Positions 52,770 to 61,641 of a stretch of 64,000 nt of DNA are shown here, piece by piece. The first letter of the stretch is position 1. The number at the start of each line of letters is the position of its first letter. This stretch comes from Pseudoalteromonas luteoviolacea (GTDB taxonomy: Bacteria > Pseudomonadota > Gammaproteobacteria > Enterobacterales > Alteromonadaceae). The stretch is from the NCBI RefSeq assembly GCF_018100925.1, contig NZ_JAGJEH010000014.1:62001-126000 (forward strand), written 5' to 3'. Below the pieces are notes generated by a model. That model saw nothing but the letters and a program-made list of their open reading frames with translations. It was not told where the DNA came from and ran no database searches. Position numbers and translations under genes: made by a program.

Positions 52770-55520
52770 ATGCCTCAGATCCCAGAAAACCCTTTAATTT
52801 TGGTGGATGGTTCTTCCTATTTATTTCGCGCTTATCATGCGCCACCGCACTTGACGAATTCTCAGGGTGAAGCAACTGGTGCGATCTATGGTGTAATCAA
52901 TATGCTGAAAAGCTTGGTTAAACAGTTTGATCCTAGCCATATGGTGGTTGTTTTTGATGCCAAAGGGCCTACCTTCAGAAACGACATGTATTCAGAATAC
53001 AAGGCCAATCGCCCTCCGATGCCTGATGATCTCCGCACCCAAATTGAGCCTATTCATGAAATTATTAAAGCGATGGGTTTGCCTTTGGTTAGTATTGCTG
53101 GCGTTGAAGCTGATGATGTGATCGGTACATTTTCCCGTATTGCTACGGAACAAAAACGTCATGTGTTGATCAGTACTGGCGATAAAGATATGGCTCAGTT
53201 GGTAAATGAGCACGTTACCTTGATCAATACCATGACAGATACAGTGTTGGATCCGACTGGGGTTGAAGACAAATTTGGCATCGGTCCAGAGCTTATCATC
53301 GACTTTTTAGCGCTCATGGGTGACAAGGTCGACAATATCCCAGGCGTTCCTGGAGTGGGAGAAAAGACCGCGCTGGCGATGTTGCAAGGCTTGGGCTCCA
53401 TCAAAGAGTTGTATGCCAACCTAGATCAAATTGCGCCATTGGGTTTTCGCGGCTCAAAGAGTATGGCGAAAAAACTAGAAGAGCACAAAGCACAGTTAGA
53501 GCTGTCCTATGAATTGGCTACTATCAAGCTCGATTGTGACGTGGAAGAAGATCTAGACACATTTAAGATCCAACCAGTGGATAAAGATCGCTTGATTGAG
53601 CTGTATGGTCAATGCGAATTTAAACGCTGGCTTGCAGAGTTGCTTGACGGTAAAGCGGCACCGCAAAATGGGGCACCAACAGCAACTTCAGCGCCTCAAC
53701 CAGAAATTGTAGGTAATTACGAAACCATCTTAACGTCTGAGCAACTGAATATCTGGGTTGAAAAGCTCAAAGGTGCAGAGGTGATGGCTTTTGACACAGA
53801 AACAACCAGTTTGGACTATATGCAAGCTGATTTGGTAGGAATGAGCTTTGCGGTTGAAGCGGGTGAAGCTGCATATTTACCTTTGACCCATGATTATATG
53901 GGAGCGCCAGAGCAGCTTGATAAACAGCTCGTTTTTGAGCTTTTACAGCCAATTTTGGAAGATCACAGCATCAAGAAAGTTGGTCAAAACTTAAAGTACG
54001 ATAAGAGTGTACTGGCACGAGCTGGCATCACCTTAAATGGCATCGAGTTTGATACCATGCTTGAGTCATATGTATTTAATAGTGTAGGTACGCGTCATGA
54101 CATGGACTCGCTTGCACTTAAGTTCTTGGGCCACAAAAATATCAGTTTTGAAGATATCGCGGGCAAGGGCAAAAAACAGCTGACATTCAACCAAATCGAA
54201 CTTGAAAAGGCTGCACCTTATGCCGCTGAAGATGCCGATATCACGCTCCGTCTGCATCAGCACCTGTGGCCTCTAGTGGAAAAAGAAGCCAGCTTAGTCA
54301 GTGTGTTTCGTGACATTGAGTTACCACTGATCAATGTACTGTCTGATATGGAACGTACCGGTGTTAAAATAGATAGCACCATGCTTGGAGAGCAAAGCCT
54401 AGAGATTGAAAAGCGGCTGGCTGAGCTTGAACAAGAAGCCTATGAGCTGGCAGAAGAAGAGTTTAATTTAAGCTCAACGAAGCAGTTACAGGCGATTTTG
54501 TTTGAGAAGCAAGGTTTACCGATATTAAAGAAAACACCAAAAGGTGCCCCCTCAACTGCTGAAGAAGTACTGCAAGAATTGGCACACGACTACCCATTGC
54601 CAAAATTGATCATAGAGCATCGTGGTTTGGCCAAGCTAAAGTCAACATATACGGACAAGCTACCAAAGCTTATTAATGATGAGACTCTACGTGTTCACAC
54701 CTCTTATCATCAGGCGGTGACTGCGACAGGTCGTTTGAGCTCCACAGATCCAAACTTGCAGAATATTCCAATTCGTAATGAAGCGGGGCGTCGTATTCGT
54801 CAGGCGTTTGTTGCGGATGAAAACCACGTGATCCTAGCGGCGGACTATAGCCAAATAGAACTGCGTATTATGGCCCATTTATCACAAGATAAAGGGTTAC
54901 TCAGTGCTTTTGCAGAGGGGAAAGATGTCCACAGTGCAACGGCATCCGAAGTTTTTTCTGTGCCACTCGAAGATGTGACCTCAGATATGCGTCGTAAAGC
55001 AAAGGCGGTTAACTTTGGCTTGATTTACGGCATGAGTGCCTTTGGTTTAGCCCGTCAGTTAGATATTCCTCGCAACGAAGCACAGCACTATATGGATAAG
55101 TACTTTGAGCGTTTTCCTGGCGTGTTAGAGTATATGGAAAGCACACGTGAAAAAGCCGCTGAGCAGGGTTACGTAGAAACACTATTTGGCCGTCGTTTGT
55201 ATTTGCCAGATATCAAAGCGCGTAATGGCGCGCGTCGTAAAGCTGCTGAACGTGCAGCAATCAATGCGCCAATGCAAGGCACAGCTGCAGATATCATTAA
55301 AAAAGCGATGATCAAGGTACATCAGTGGCTGCAAGAACATAGCCAAGATGAGATCAAGTTGTTGATGCAAGTACACGATGAATTGGTGTTTGAAGTCAAA
55401 GCCGACAAAGTGACTGAGTTTAGTGAGCACATTTGTTGTCTAATGAGTGAAGCTGCGGCATTAGACGTCCCCTTGGTTGTTGAAGCGGATCATGGTGATA
55501 ACTGGGAGCAAGCGCACTAA
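52770..55520 (+). CDS. polA: DNA polymerase I
   Basis: Repair and Okazaki-fragment polymerase. 916 residues with all three domains: 5' nuclease (LVDGSSYLFRAYHA; GVEADDVIGTF; DKDMAQLV; GDKVDNIPGVPGVG), 3'-5' exonuclease with intact metal ligands (FDTETTSLDYM), and polymerase A (ATGRLSSTDPNLQNIPIR; AADYSQIELRIMAH; RRKAKAVNFGLIYGMSAFGL; LLMQVHDELVFEV). Start codon ATG at 52770. Two DnaA boxes lie upstream. Confidence 0.98.
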   Translation: MPQIPENPLILVDGSSYLFRAYHAPPHLTNSQGEATGAIYGVINMLKSLVKQFDPSHMVVVFDAKGPTFRNDMYSEYKANRPPMPDDLRTQIEPIHEIIKAMGLPLVSIAGVEADDVIGTFSRIATEQKRHVLISTGDKDMAQLVNEHVTLINTMTDTVLDPTGVEDKFGIGPELIIDFLALMGDKVDNIPGVPGVGEKTALAMLQGLGSIKELYANLDQIAPLGFRGSKSMAKKLEEHKAQLELSYELATIKLDCDVEEDLDTFKIQPVDKDRLIELYGQCEFKRWLAELLDGKAAPQNGAPTATSAPQPEIVGNYETILTSEQLNIWVEKLKGAEVMAFDTETTSLDYMQADLVGMSFAVEAGEAAYLPLTHDYMGAPEQLDKQLVFELLQPILEDHSIKKVGQNLKYDKSVLARAGITLNGIEFDTMLESYVFNSVGTRHDMDSLALKFLGHKNISFEDIAGKGKKQLTFNQIELEKAAPYAAEDADITLRLHQHLWPLVEKEASLVSVFRDIELPLINVLSDMERTGVKIDSTMLGEQSLEIEKRLAELEQEAYELAEEEFNLSSTKQLQAILFEKQGLPILKKTPKGAPSTAEEVLQELAHDYPLPKLIIEHRGLAKLKSTYTDKLPKLINDETLRVHTSYHQAVTATGRLSSTDPNLQNIPIRNEAGRRIRQAFVADENHVILAADYSQIELRIMAHLSQDKGLLSAFAEGKDVHSATASEVFSVPLEDVTSDMRRKAKAVNFGLIYGMSAFGLARQLDIPRNEAQHYMDKYFERFPGVLEYMESTREKAAEQGYVETLFGRRLYLPDIKARNGARRKAAERAAINAPMQGTAADIIKKAMIKVHQWLQEHSQDEIKLLMQVHDELVFEVKADKVTEFSEHICCLMSEAAALDVPLVVEADHGDNWEQAH

Positions 55521-55533
55521 ATTGTGTGTCCAG

Positions 55534-55560
55534 TGAGAGCATGGGCTCACCATGCTCTCA
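55534..55560 (+). terminator. Terminator-like hairpin after polA
   Basis: TGAGAGCATGG pairs with CCATGCTCTCA (11 bp, loop GCTCA). The T-run after it is poor (TTACTTC). Confidence 0.6.
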
Positions 55561-55658
55561 TTACTTCAACATATTACGATTGATTTAATGATTGTAGGTC
55601 CACAGTGAGCAAATCACTGAACAAAACAAATTTTCAGGTTACGTTCGGAACGTGTGGA

Positions 55659-55892
55659 TTAAGTCGGCTTAAATCTATATGCCTCCCTGACACTTTCTGA
55701 TTGTTCATTCATCAATGTCTGTTCCATGTCAGAAAAGCTCGGAATTTCTGCGTTGTCTATTTTATCCATAATAAGTTTGATGAGGGTAAATCTGTACTGC
55801 GATCCTTTAATTTTAAGGTCATCTGACGGTGGTTCAACTTGATTATCTGTGCTTTGGTGTTTGTGGTCGGATGTTGCACTTAATGTCTGCAC
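55659..55892 (-). CDS. Small hypothetical protein
   Basis: 77 residues, unrecognised. Polar and soluble, with a His/Ser/Asp-rich N-terminus and a central helix (YRFTLIKLIMDKIDN). The start is GTG at 55892, supported by a full AGGAGG 5 bases upstream. Convergent with polA. No transmembrane segment or known motif. Confidence 0.55.
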   Translation of the reverse strand: MQTLSATSDHKHQSTDNQVEPPSDDLKIKGSQYRFTLIKLIMDKIDNAEIPSFSDMEQTLMNEQSESVREAYRFKPT

Positions 55893-56252
55893 GCCTGCCT
55901 CCTGCTAATATTAGGTTTACTTGGCACAATTTACGGTGCCTTCACCATTAAAGTCGCAGTTGTTCGGTTAATGTGATGTCATGTTTTTCAAGTCGTCTCT
56001 ATGATATTCATTTTTAGGTCAGGAGATCGCCAACGAATTTGGCCAAGCTAAAATGCCTCTATGTCCCGAATTTACTGGGCTTGTGTAAAGCTAACGTAAA
56101 AAACATCACTTACTTGTTTAAAAACCATCAAATTGGCTCGTTATTTGCTTTGTGCTGTTTATTTCTAGATGGCTATTTGCTACAGTTCGCGCCGTCCTCA
56201 TCCTGTAGGACATCCTGTTGATGATGTATCTCTCGAAAGAGGATACTGTGTA

Positions 56253-56281
56253 TTGATAGCTTCTCCCCAGATTGCTATAAC
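56253..56281 (+). promoter_or_regulatory. Probable promoter upstream of the YceI gene
   Basis: TTGATA (56253-56258), a 17-base spacer and TATAAC (56276-56281): five of six matches to the -35 and five of six to the -10 consensus. Transcription would start near 56288, giving a leader of about 175 nt. Confidence 0.55.
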
Positions 56282-56313
56282 GGCTCGTAAAAGGTTTATA
56301 CGAGCCGATTTTT
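56281..56313 (+). terminator. Orphan rho-independent terminator between polA and the YceI gene
   Basis: CGGCTCGTA (56281-56289) pairs perfectly with TACGAGCCG (56299-56307), followed by ATTTTTCTC. It is about 760 bases past polA with no gene ending before it, so it may end an unannotated small RNA or insulate the promoter it overlaps. Confidence 0.75.
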
Positions 56314-56461
56314 CTCTTCCATTTGATATCTGTCGTATCTAAGGCTGTTTTGTGTCTTGCTATCCTGTAATTTAGTAAGAGCGAATCCATTTGACACCAT
56401 CCTAACTCTCTTCATATTTATTTGTTAAGATGTGAGAAACTTTTACATACAGGAATACGTC

Positions 56462-57028
56462 ATGCTTAAGCCTCTATTGATCGGTAGCTTATGTTTTATG
56501 TCTCAAGCCGTGTCTGCTTGGCAATTAAATAATGAACTGAGTGATCTGAGTTTTACTTCAATCAAATTGAACAGCATTGCTGAAAATCATCATTTTACTT
56601 CGCTGTCAGGCCAAATAAGCGATACAGGTAAACTTAATATCGCTATTGACTTGAGTAGCATAGAGTCTTTGATCCCGATCAGAAATGAGCGCATGAAAAA
56701 GGTGCTTTTTGAAGTCTCGGAATATAAAACGGCAACAATTGAAACGAACCTAACACCTTGGCTACCTCAACTGAAAGAGGGCATGCAGATTATAAAGGCT
56801 CTGCCTGTTACGCTTAATTTACACGGCAAAAATTTAGTATTGAAGTTGGACCTAGTTATTAACAAACTGGGTAAAACAATGCATGTATCTCCTCAGCGCG
56901 CTGTATTGATCAACAGCCGTGATTTTGATCTCGAAGGCGGAGTTGAGGCACTGCGTAAATTAGCTGGTTTAAATCATATTTCGCAAGCTGTGCCAGTTAC
57001 ATTTAATTTGGTATTCAATGACCAGTAA
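56462..57028 (+). CDS. YceI-family periplasmic protein
   Basis: 188 residues with a signal peptide (MLKPLLIGSLCFMSQAVSA) and a YceI lipocalin-like beta barrel that in homologues binds polyisoprenoid lipids (FTSIKLNSIAENHHFTSLSG; IDLSSIESLIPIRNERM). I chose the ATG at 56462, with AGGAA 6 bases before it; an upstream frame of 10 codons would spoil the signal. Its 3' end overlaps the DUF1285 gene by 11 bases. Confidence 0.88.
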   Translation: MLKPLLIGSLCFMSQAVSAWQLNNELSDLSFTSIKLNSIAENHHFTSLSGQISDTGKLNIAIDLSSIESLIPIRNERMKKVLFEVSEYKTATIETNLTPWLPQLKEGMQIIKALPVTLNLHGKNLVLKLDLVINKLGKTMHVSPQRAVLINSRDFDLEGGVEALRKLAGLNHISQAVPVTFNLVFNDQ

Positions 57029-57557
57029 ACTTGAGCAGCTATTAGCACACTATGTTTCATCACACTCACCAACGGAGCGCTGGCAAGCTGGTGAGTGTGG
57101 TGTCGGTGAGTTTTTAATCGACGCGAGTGGGCGCTGGTATCATCAGGGTGATGAAATAAAGCGGCTTGCTTTAGTAAAGCTGTTTGCCAGTGTTTTATGC
57201 CGTGAAGATGGAGCCTATCGGTTAAAGACACCCACTGAAACTTGTGTTGTCTCTGTTGATGCGAGCCCATTTGTTATTGTTGCTTGGCATGAATGCCAAA
57301 TAGCTGCTCAATATGGGATTGCGGCGACGATTATATGCGAAGATAACTTAGGGCGGTTTTGGCCAATTTGCGATACTTTTCCTCTATATTTAGACGATTA
57401 TAAAGGGCAACAGATCCCACACTTGAAGCTAAATTATGGCTTACACGCGCGGATAGATCGCAATGTATTTTATCAATGGGTAGAGATAGCAGAGCTCAAT
57501 GAGCAAAATGATATGATGCTATTGCGCTCTGCTGGAAAGACGTTCGAATTGAATTAG
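57018..57557 (+). CDS. DUF1285 protein
   Basis: 179 residues of the DUF1285 family: FLIDASGRWYHQGDEIKRLA, LVKLFASVLCREDGAYRLKT, then FVIVAWHE. Function unknown. It starts inside the YceI gene and its stop overlaps engB (convergent) by 4 bases, so the two plus-strand genes form an operon. Confidence 0.85.
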   Translation: MTSKLEQLLAHYVSSHSPTERWQAGECGVGEFLIDASGRWYHQGDEIKRLALVKLFASVLCREDGAYRLKTPTETCVVSVDASPFVIVAWHECQIAAQYGIAATIICEDNLGRFWPICDTFPLYLDDYKGQQIPHLKLNYGLHARIDRNVFYQWVEIAELNEQNDMMLLRSAGKTFELN

Positions 57558-58198
57558 CTAGTTTGTGCGTCTTCGTCCGCTTCTTCTTTAACGTATGGCC
57601 CTAAAAACCAATCATCTAACTGCCAAGCGAGCTCTTTCAAACCAAGCCCTTTAAGAGATGAGAATGCGTGTACGGTAATATCACCATCAAGTTCCGACAG
57701 TGCTTTACGTACTTGTAAGACTTCTGCCTTACGTTTACCTTGCTTTAGTTTGTCGGCTTTGGTGAGTAGTGCAAGTACGGGGATATCACTGCCAACAGCC
57801 CAATTGATTAGATCCATGTCCAAGTCTTTCATAGGGTGACGAATATCCATCAGGACAACAATGCCTTTTAAGCTTTGGCGCTTTTGTAAGTATTCACCCA
57901 AAGATTTTTGCCATTTCTTTTTCATTTCAATAGGCACTTTTGCAAAGCCGTAACCAGGCAAGTCAATAAGTCTTCTTTCTTCATCGAGGGCAAAAGTATT
58001 AATCAGCTGGGTGCGACCAGGTGTTTTACTGGTACGAGCGAGTTTTTGATCGGTCAGCGCATTTAATGCGCTTGACTTACCGGCGTTGGAGCGTCCGGCA
58101 AATGCGACCTCTATGCCACTGTCTGCGGGAAGGCGGGAAATATCAGGTGCGCTGGTAATGAAAGTAGCGCGATTATATGGCATGCGAGATTTTAACAC
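57554..58198 (-). CDS. engB: EngB (YihA), ribosome-biogenesis GTPase
   Basis: TRAFAC-class GTPase required for 50S assembly and linked to division. G1 GRSNAGKSSALNAL, G3 DLPGYGFAKVP, G4 LTKADKL and G5 FSSLKG are present. 214 residues. The start is GTG at 58198, with AGGAG 5 bases upstream. Lies downstream of polA in inverted orientation, as in E. coli. Confidence 0.96.
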   Translation of the reverse strand: MLKSRMPYNRATFITSAPDISRLPADSGIEVAFAGRSNAGKSSALNALTDQKLARTSKTPGRTQLINTFALDEERRLIDLPGYGFAKVPIEMKKKWQKSLGEYLQKRQSLKGIVVLMDIRHPMKDLDMDLINWAVGSDIPVLALLTKADKLKQGKRKAEVLQVRKALSELDGDITVHAFSSLKGLGLKELAWQLDDWFLGPYVKEEADEDAQTS

Positions 58199-58364
58199 TC
58201 TAACTCCTAGGCGGATTAATTGATTCTTTTGTTCATACGTATTTTATTACATCTGTCACACAATGCAAAAGTAGAGAAAGTCGACAATTTTTAGCTGCGT
58301 CAATAGAATTTCTGAACTAAGTTTAATCTATGTCAATTACCTATAAAATTTGTGGTTTTATAAT

Positions 58365-58392
58365 AGCCGCAAAGCATGGCGGGGCTTTTTTT
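58365..58392 (+). terminator. Orphan terminator-like hairpin between engB and cytochrome c4
   Basis: AGCCGC (58365-58370) pairs with GC...GGCT (58379-58386, two-base bulge), followed by seven Ts. No plus-strand gene ends here; engB lies on the other strand. The remainder of the 352-base gap holds no supportable gene. Confidence 0.5.
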
Positions 58393-58550
58393 ATTGTCTA
58401 GAATTTACAAGTTACAACGTAAAACAAAAACATTGAGCGTCACTTAATCCACTTAAGTCAATGTGCATAGATTAGCATCTGCCCAGTGTCGAGAAATTTA
58501 GCGTATTTCTATTGGGTTGATAGTTACAGGGTCGGAACAGAGAATTTACC

Positions 58551-59183
58551 ATGAAAAAAATAGCATTATCTTTAACTATGCTACTAAGTACGTTGTCATT
58601 TAACAACGCAGTAGCATTCGATGGGGACGCCGAGGCTGGTAAGGCAAAAGCGGCAACGTGTGCAGCATGTCATGGACCAAATGGCAATGCTCCTGTAACT
58701 ATGTACCCAAAAATAGCAGGTCAGCACGCTGACTATATGTATAAGCAGCTAAAAGAATTTAAGCTTGGTATGACATCGGGTGGCGCTGAGGGTCGTATGG
58801 ATCCGGTAATGAGTGGCATGGCTATGCCGTTGTCAGATCAGGACATGAAGGATTTATCAGCTTACTTTGCCAATATGCCTATGAGTGCTGGCACTACGCC
58901 TGAAAGCGTAGTCGCAAAAGGGCAAAAACTTTACCGAGCAGGTGACGCTGAGCGTGGTATTCCATCTTGTATGGCATGTCATGGCCCCAGAGGAAATGGC
59001 ACGTCTTTGGCAAAATTCCCAAAAATTTCCTTCCAGCATCCAGAGTATATAAAAGCGCAGCTCGAAAAGTTTCGTGATGGCTCTCGTGAGAACGATGCCA
59101 ACGGTATGATGAGAGATATTGCAGCGAAATTAACGGATAAAGACATTGAGATTTTATCTAAATATCTAGGCGGCTTGCACTAA
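58551..59183 (+). CDS. Cytochrome c4 (dihaem)
   Basis: 210-residue periplasmic dihaem cytochrome. A signal peptide (cut near AVA-FDGDAE), two c-type domains with haem motifs CAACH and CMACH, and the axial Met residues MAMPLS and GMMRDI regions. Electron donor to terminal oxidases in relatives. It sits next to engB, as in pseudomonads and vibrios. Its own terminator follows. Confidence 0.95.
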   Translation: MKKIALSLTMLLSTLSFNNAVAFDGDAEAGKAKAATCAACHGPNGNAPVTMYPKIAGQHADYMYKQLKEFKLGMTSGGAEGRMDPVMSGMAMPLSDQDMKDLSAYFANMPMSAGTTPESVVAKGQKLYRAGDAERGIPSCMACHGPRGNGTSLAKFPKISFQHPEYIKAQLEKFRDGSRENDANGMMRDIAAKLTDKDIEILSKYLGGLH

Positions 59184-59230
59184 AGTCGTATTTGATTTTA
59201 CGCGACTTCGCGTAAACTTTTAGTATCTAA

Positions 59231-59257
59231 AAAGGCAGCGTGATCGTTGCCTTTTTT
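59231..59257 (+). terminator. Rho-independent terminator of the cytochrome c4 gene
   Basis: AAAGGCAGCG (59231-59240) pairs with CGTTGCCTTT around TGAT (one G-U), then a T-run. Confidence 0.88.
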
Positions 59258-59449
59258 TGATCTGTGCGGTGTGAGATATTTCTCACTTTGTATGTAGGAT
59301 AGTGACGTTCCTAAATTGTAGGACTTAACGCAAATTAAATTTGTTTTTTTGTGTAAGTCTATGTATTTAATTTATTTTTATTTTAACTGCTGTTGCTGAG
59401 GTAATAATTTTGTTATTGATTAGTTGTAACTGTTTAAAATAAGCGTAGA

Positions 59450-59760
59450 TTAATCCCTGTCGTCGAGACAATACAAAAACAGGGACAATTCGAAACGGAA
59501 GCGTAGACGGCACATATTAAGTATTCATTTGAATACAATCTAACAAGGATGATTACAAAAGCGTTAGGAAGACCGAAAAGAAAAAAAGCAATGGAAGTTT
59601 GATAACAAAAACAATATGGAAAGTCTCACGGAAGTACAATAAAAACAAAATGGAAGATAAATAATAAGAAAAATAAAGACTAAAAGTCGAAGGGAGAAGT
59701 GTCCGAATTGTGACGCTCAGATTAGCAGACGGTAGAGAGTAATCTCTGCCGTCTTTTTAT
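59450..59760 (+). ncRNA. CsrB/CsrC-type small RNA (CsrA-sequestering)
   Basis: A purine-rich non-coding stretch carries nine GGA motifs between 59483 and 59695, mostly as ATGGA, ACGGA, AAGGA or TAGGA, the core of the CsrA binding site. A 5' hairpin (TCCCTGT 59454-59460 with ACAGGGA 59479-59485), a small hairpin (GTATTCA/TGAATAC at 59521-59536) and a strong 3' terminator complete the picture. In E. coli csrC lies between yihA (engB) and yihI; here the element lies between engB-cytochrome c4 and yihI. The 5' end is estimated. CsrA binding is inferred. Confidence 0.82.
59727..59760 (+). terminator. Terminator of the CsrB/CsrC-type RNA
   Basis: AGACGGTAGAGA pairs with TCTCTGCCGTCT (12 bp, one G-U, loop GTAA), followed by TTTTATTT. 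Confidence 0.9.
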
Positions 59761-59819
59761 TTGTACACTTTTTAATTGCTGTTACAATACTCCTTTTAAG
59801 TACGTTTGGTTCATCACCT

Positions 59820-60500
59820 TTGCAAAATCCACAAATGCTCCAATGTGGCCTCTGTGAGTCAGAGCTGCTCGAACATTACCACCAAGATAAGTTTCGCAAT
59901 TACTGGCAGTGCCAGCAGTGTAAATTAGTCAGTGTGGCAGCCTGTGACAGACTATCTCCTCAAGAAGAAAAAGCCATTTACGACAGCCATGAAAACGACT
60001 TAGATGATACGGGATACCGCCGATTTTTATCGCGTGTGTTTGAGCCCGTTCACTCGCGTTTGCAAGGCCATAAACAAGGGCTTGATTTTGGGTGTGGTCC
60101 GGGGCCTCTGTTGGCAAAGATGTTTGAAGAGGTTGGGCATTCTGTCGCGTTGTATGATTTATACTATGCTGACAACCCTGAAGTGTTGCAGCGACAGTAT
60201 GATTTTATTACTTGTACAGAGGTAATTGAGCATATTGGTCAGCCTAAGTCTGTGCTGACGCAGTTATTGGCGATGTTAAAGCCCGGTGCTCCACTTGCAT
60301 TGATGACCAAACTGGTAATAGATCCGAAACGTTTTGCATCTTGGCATTACAAGAATGACCAAACACATATCTCATTTTTTAGTCGCGAAACGTTTGAATA
60401 TATAGCAAAGCAATTTGGCACCAAGCTCGAGTTTATTGGTAATGACGTGATCATTCTAAGTAAACAAGAGGTGGTAAAAGTAGATGGTAGAGAAGCATGA
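59820..60500 (+). CDS. Class I methyltransferase with N-terminal zinc-ribbon-like Cys pairs
   Basis: 226 residues. Two CxxC pairs (CGLCES and CQQCKL) precede a Methyltransf_23/12-type domain: motif I GLDFGCGPGPLLAKM, acidic residue YDLYY, motif IV ITCTEVIEHI. The C-terminal HISFFSRETFEYIAKQFG is typical of this group. The substrate is unknown. The start is uncertain: TTG at 59820 or ATG at 59835, neither with a Shine-Dalgarno. Overlaps yihI by 4 bases. Confidence 0.82.
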   Translation: MQNPQMLQCGLCESELLEHYHQDKFRNYWQCQQCKLVSVAACDRLSPQEEKAIYDSHENDLDDTGYRRFLSRVFEPVHSRLQGHKQGLDFGCGPGPLLAKMFEEVGHSVALYDLYYADNPEVLQRQYDFITCTEVIEHIGQPKSVLTQLLAMLKPGAPLALMTKLVIDPKRFASWHYKNDQTHISFFSRETFEYIAKQFGTKLEFIGNDVIILSKQEVVKVDGREA

Positions 60501-61075
60501 CTAGAAAGAAAAAATCACGCAAGTTAGGTGAAAACGGTACACCGAGATTAAGTAAGGAAAAGCTTCAAGAGTTACGCGCTATGAAAGAGCAGCGTGTAAA
60601 AAAGAACAAAGGAAATAAAGCGGGCTCAAGAAATGCCCAAGAAGCCAAAATCGAGATCAAGTCTCAGGCTGGATCACAGAAAGATCCGCGCGCAGGTAGC
60701 AAGAAAAAGATTGCATTGACACCTGAGGCCGTCCAGCCGCAAACTGAGCCGCAGATGAAGCGGCATCTGACACCGCAAGTAACGCTCACTAAAGCAAAAG
60801 ATCCGGAGCTGACTCTTGAGCAAGAGTTACAACAGTTGGAAAATGATGAGCGACTGATGAAACTGCTTGAGCGTCACGAGCGCGGAGAGTTATTAACAGG
60901 CAAAGATGCGAAGTTCTTTAACCGTGCCATTGCACGCCATCAAGAGTTGTGTGAGATCCTTGGCATTGATGATGAGTTTGAAGAAGAAGATATGATTGAA
61001 GCTGATCCATTAGCGGATTTTGTCAGTAATGATCTGGCAGATGAGTGGTTAAGTGATGATGAGGATGAGCGATGA
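60497..61075 (+). CDS. yihI: YihI, Der GTPase activator
   Basis: 192 residues; GTPase-activating protein for Der (EngA) in ribosome assembly. A highly basic N-terminal half (MTRKKKSRKLGENGTPRLSK, Lys/Gln-rich) and an acidic C-terminal half (DDEFEEEDMIEADPLADF) are the family hallmark. ATGA overlaps with both neighbours. Confidence 0.9.
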   Translation: MTRKKKSRKLGENGTPRLSKEKLQELRAMKEQRVKKNKGNKAGSRNAQEAKIEIKSQAGSQKDPRAGSKKKIALTPEAVQPQTEPQMKRHLTPQVTLTKAKDPELTLEQELQQLENDERLMKLLERHERGELLTGKDAKFFNRAIARHQELCEILGIDDEFEEEDMIEADPLADFVSNDLADEWLSDDEDER

Positions 61076-61587
61076 GCACAATGTGGGTAGTCGCATTAGT
61101 CGCTGGAGCTTTGATTGTTGCGGGTTTGGCTTTTTATGCCGGTAAGCTGCTGTGGCAACTTAAAGTTCAGAATGACACGATTGCTAAACTAAAAGAAGAG
61201 CAAGCGCAAAAACTTGAGCAGTCTCGGCAAGAGCGTAATGGCAAATTGGCGGACAGCATTAATCTGATCGCTAAAGCGATGAAGCAAAAGCAGTGCGAAT
61301 ATTCTGAAGGGTGTTTGCGGGTTTGGGTCCTGATCTCTCAATACAGTTTTGACTCCGAGGTGGCTTTGGAAAAAGTCTATCCTGGGGTATATGAAATGTA
61401 TGATGAAGTAAAGGAAATGCCCACACATGATGCGCGTAAAAAGTATTCGAAAAAAGAGATTTTTAAAATGGATACGCAGCGCTGGCGTGCAGAAGAACGA
61501 CTTGAAGCGCAAATTCTGCAAGATTGCGATAAACTGCTTGAGGAGTTCAAAGCGTTACCAGGTAGTGAAAACGTAGTTTTTCAATAA
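61072..61587 (+). CDS. DUF2489 membrane protein
   Basis: 171 residues: one N-terminal transmembrane helix (about 5-27), a short coiled coil, then the DUF2489 domain with CEYSEGCLRVWVL and RWRAEERLEAQIL. Function unknown. Co-transcribed with yihI (ATGA overlap), the usual context of this family. Confidence 0.85.
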   Translation: MSTMWVVALVAGALIVAGLAFYAGKLLWQLKVQNDTIAKLKEEQAQKLEQSRQERNGKLADSINLIAKAMKQKQCEYSEGCLRVWVLISQYSFDSEVALEKVYPGVYEMYDEVKEMPTHDARKKYSKKEIFKMDTQRWRAEERLEAQILQDCDKLLEEFKALPGSENVVFQ

Positions 61588-61602
61588 AGCTGTGTGGAAT
61601 AA

Positions 61603-61631
61603 AGCTGGGTCGCGGTAGTGTGGACCCAGCT
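61603..61631. terminator. Hairpin between the DUF2489 gene and the RiPP-like peptide
   Basis: AGCTGGGTC pairs perfectly with GACCCAGCT (9 bp, 11-nt loop). On the minus strand it is followed by TTTATTCC, so it may terminate the peptide gene; T-runs are weak on both sides. Confidence 0.55.
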
Positions 61632-61641
61632 ATATGATCAT

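Larger units (their letters stand above)
55893..56461. other. Intergenic region between the small hypothetical gene and the YceI gene
   Basis: About 570 bases. I see no gene with a credible start; a 60-residue TTG frame at 56039-56221 lacks a ribosome-binding site. It contains a canonical terminator (56281-56313) with a good promoter-like pair just before it. Confidence 0.6.

Noticed and set aside
55521..55658. Possible Spot 42 RNA just after polA
   Set aside because: The conserved Spot 42 5' sequence is absent and the only hairpin lacks a U-tract.
56039..56221. 60-residue plus-strand frame with a hydrophobic middle between polA and the YceI gene
   Set aside because: Starts with TTG, no Shine-Dalgarno, no recognisable family.
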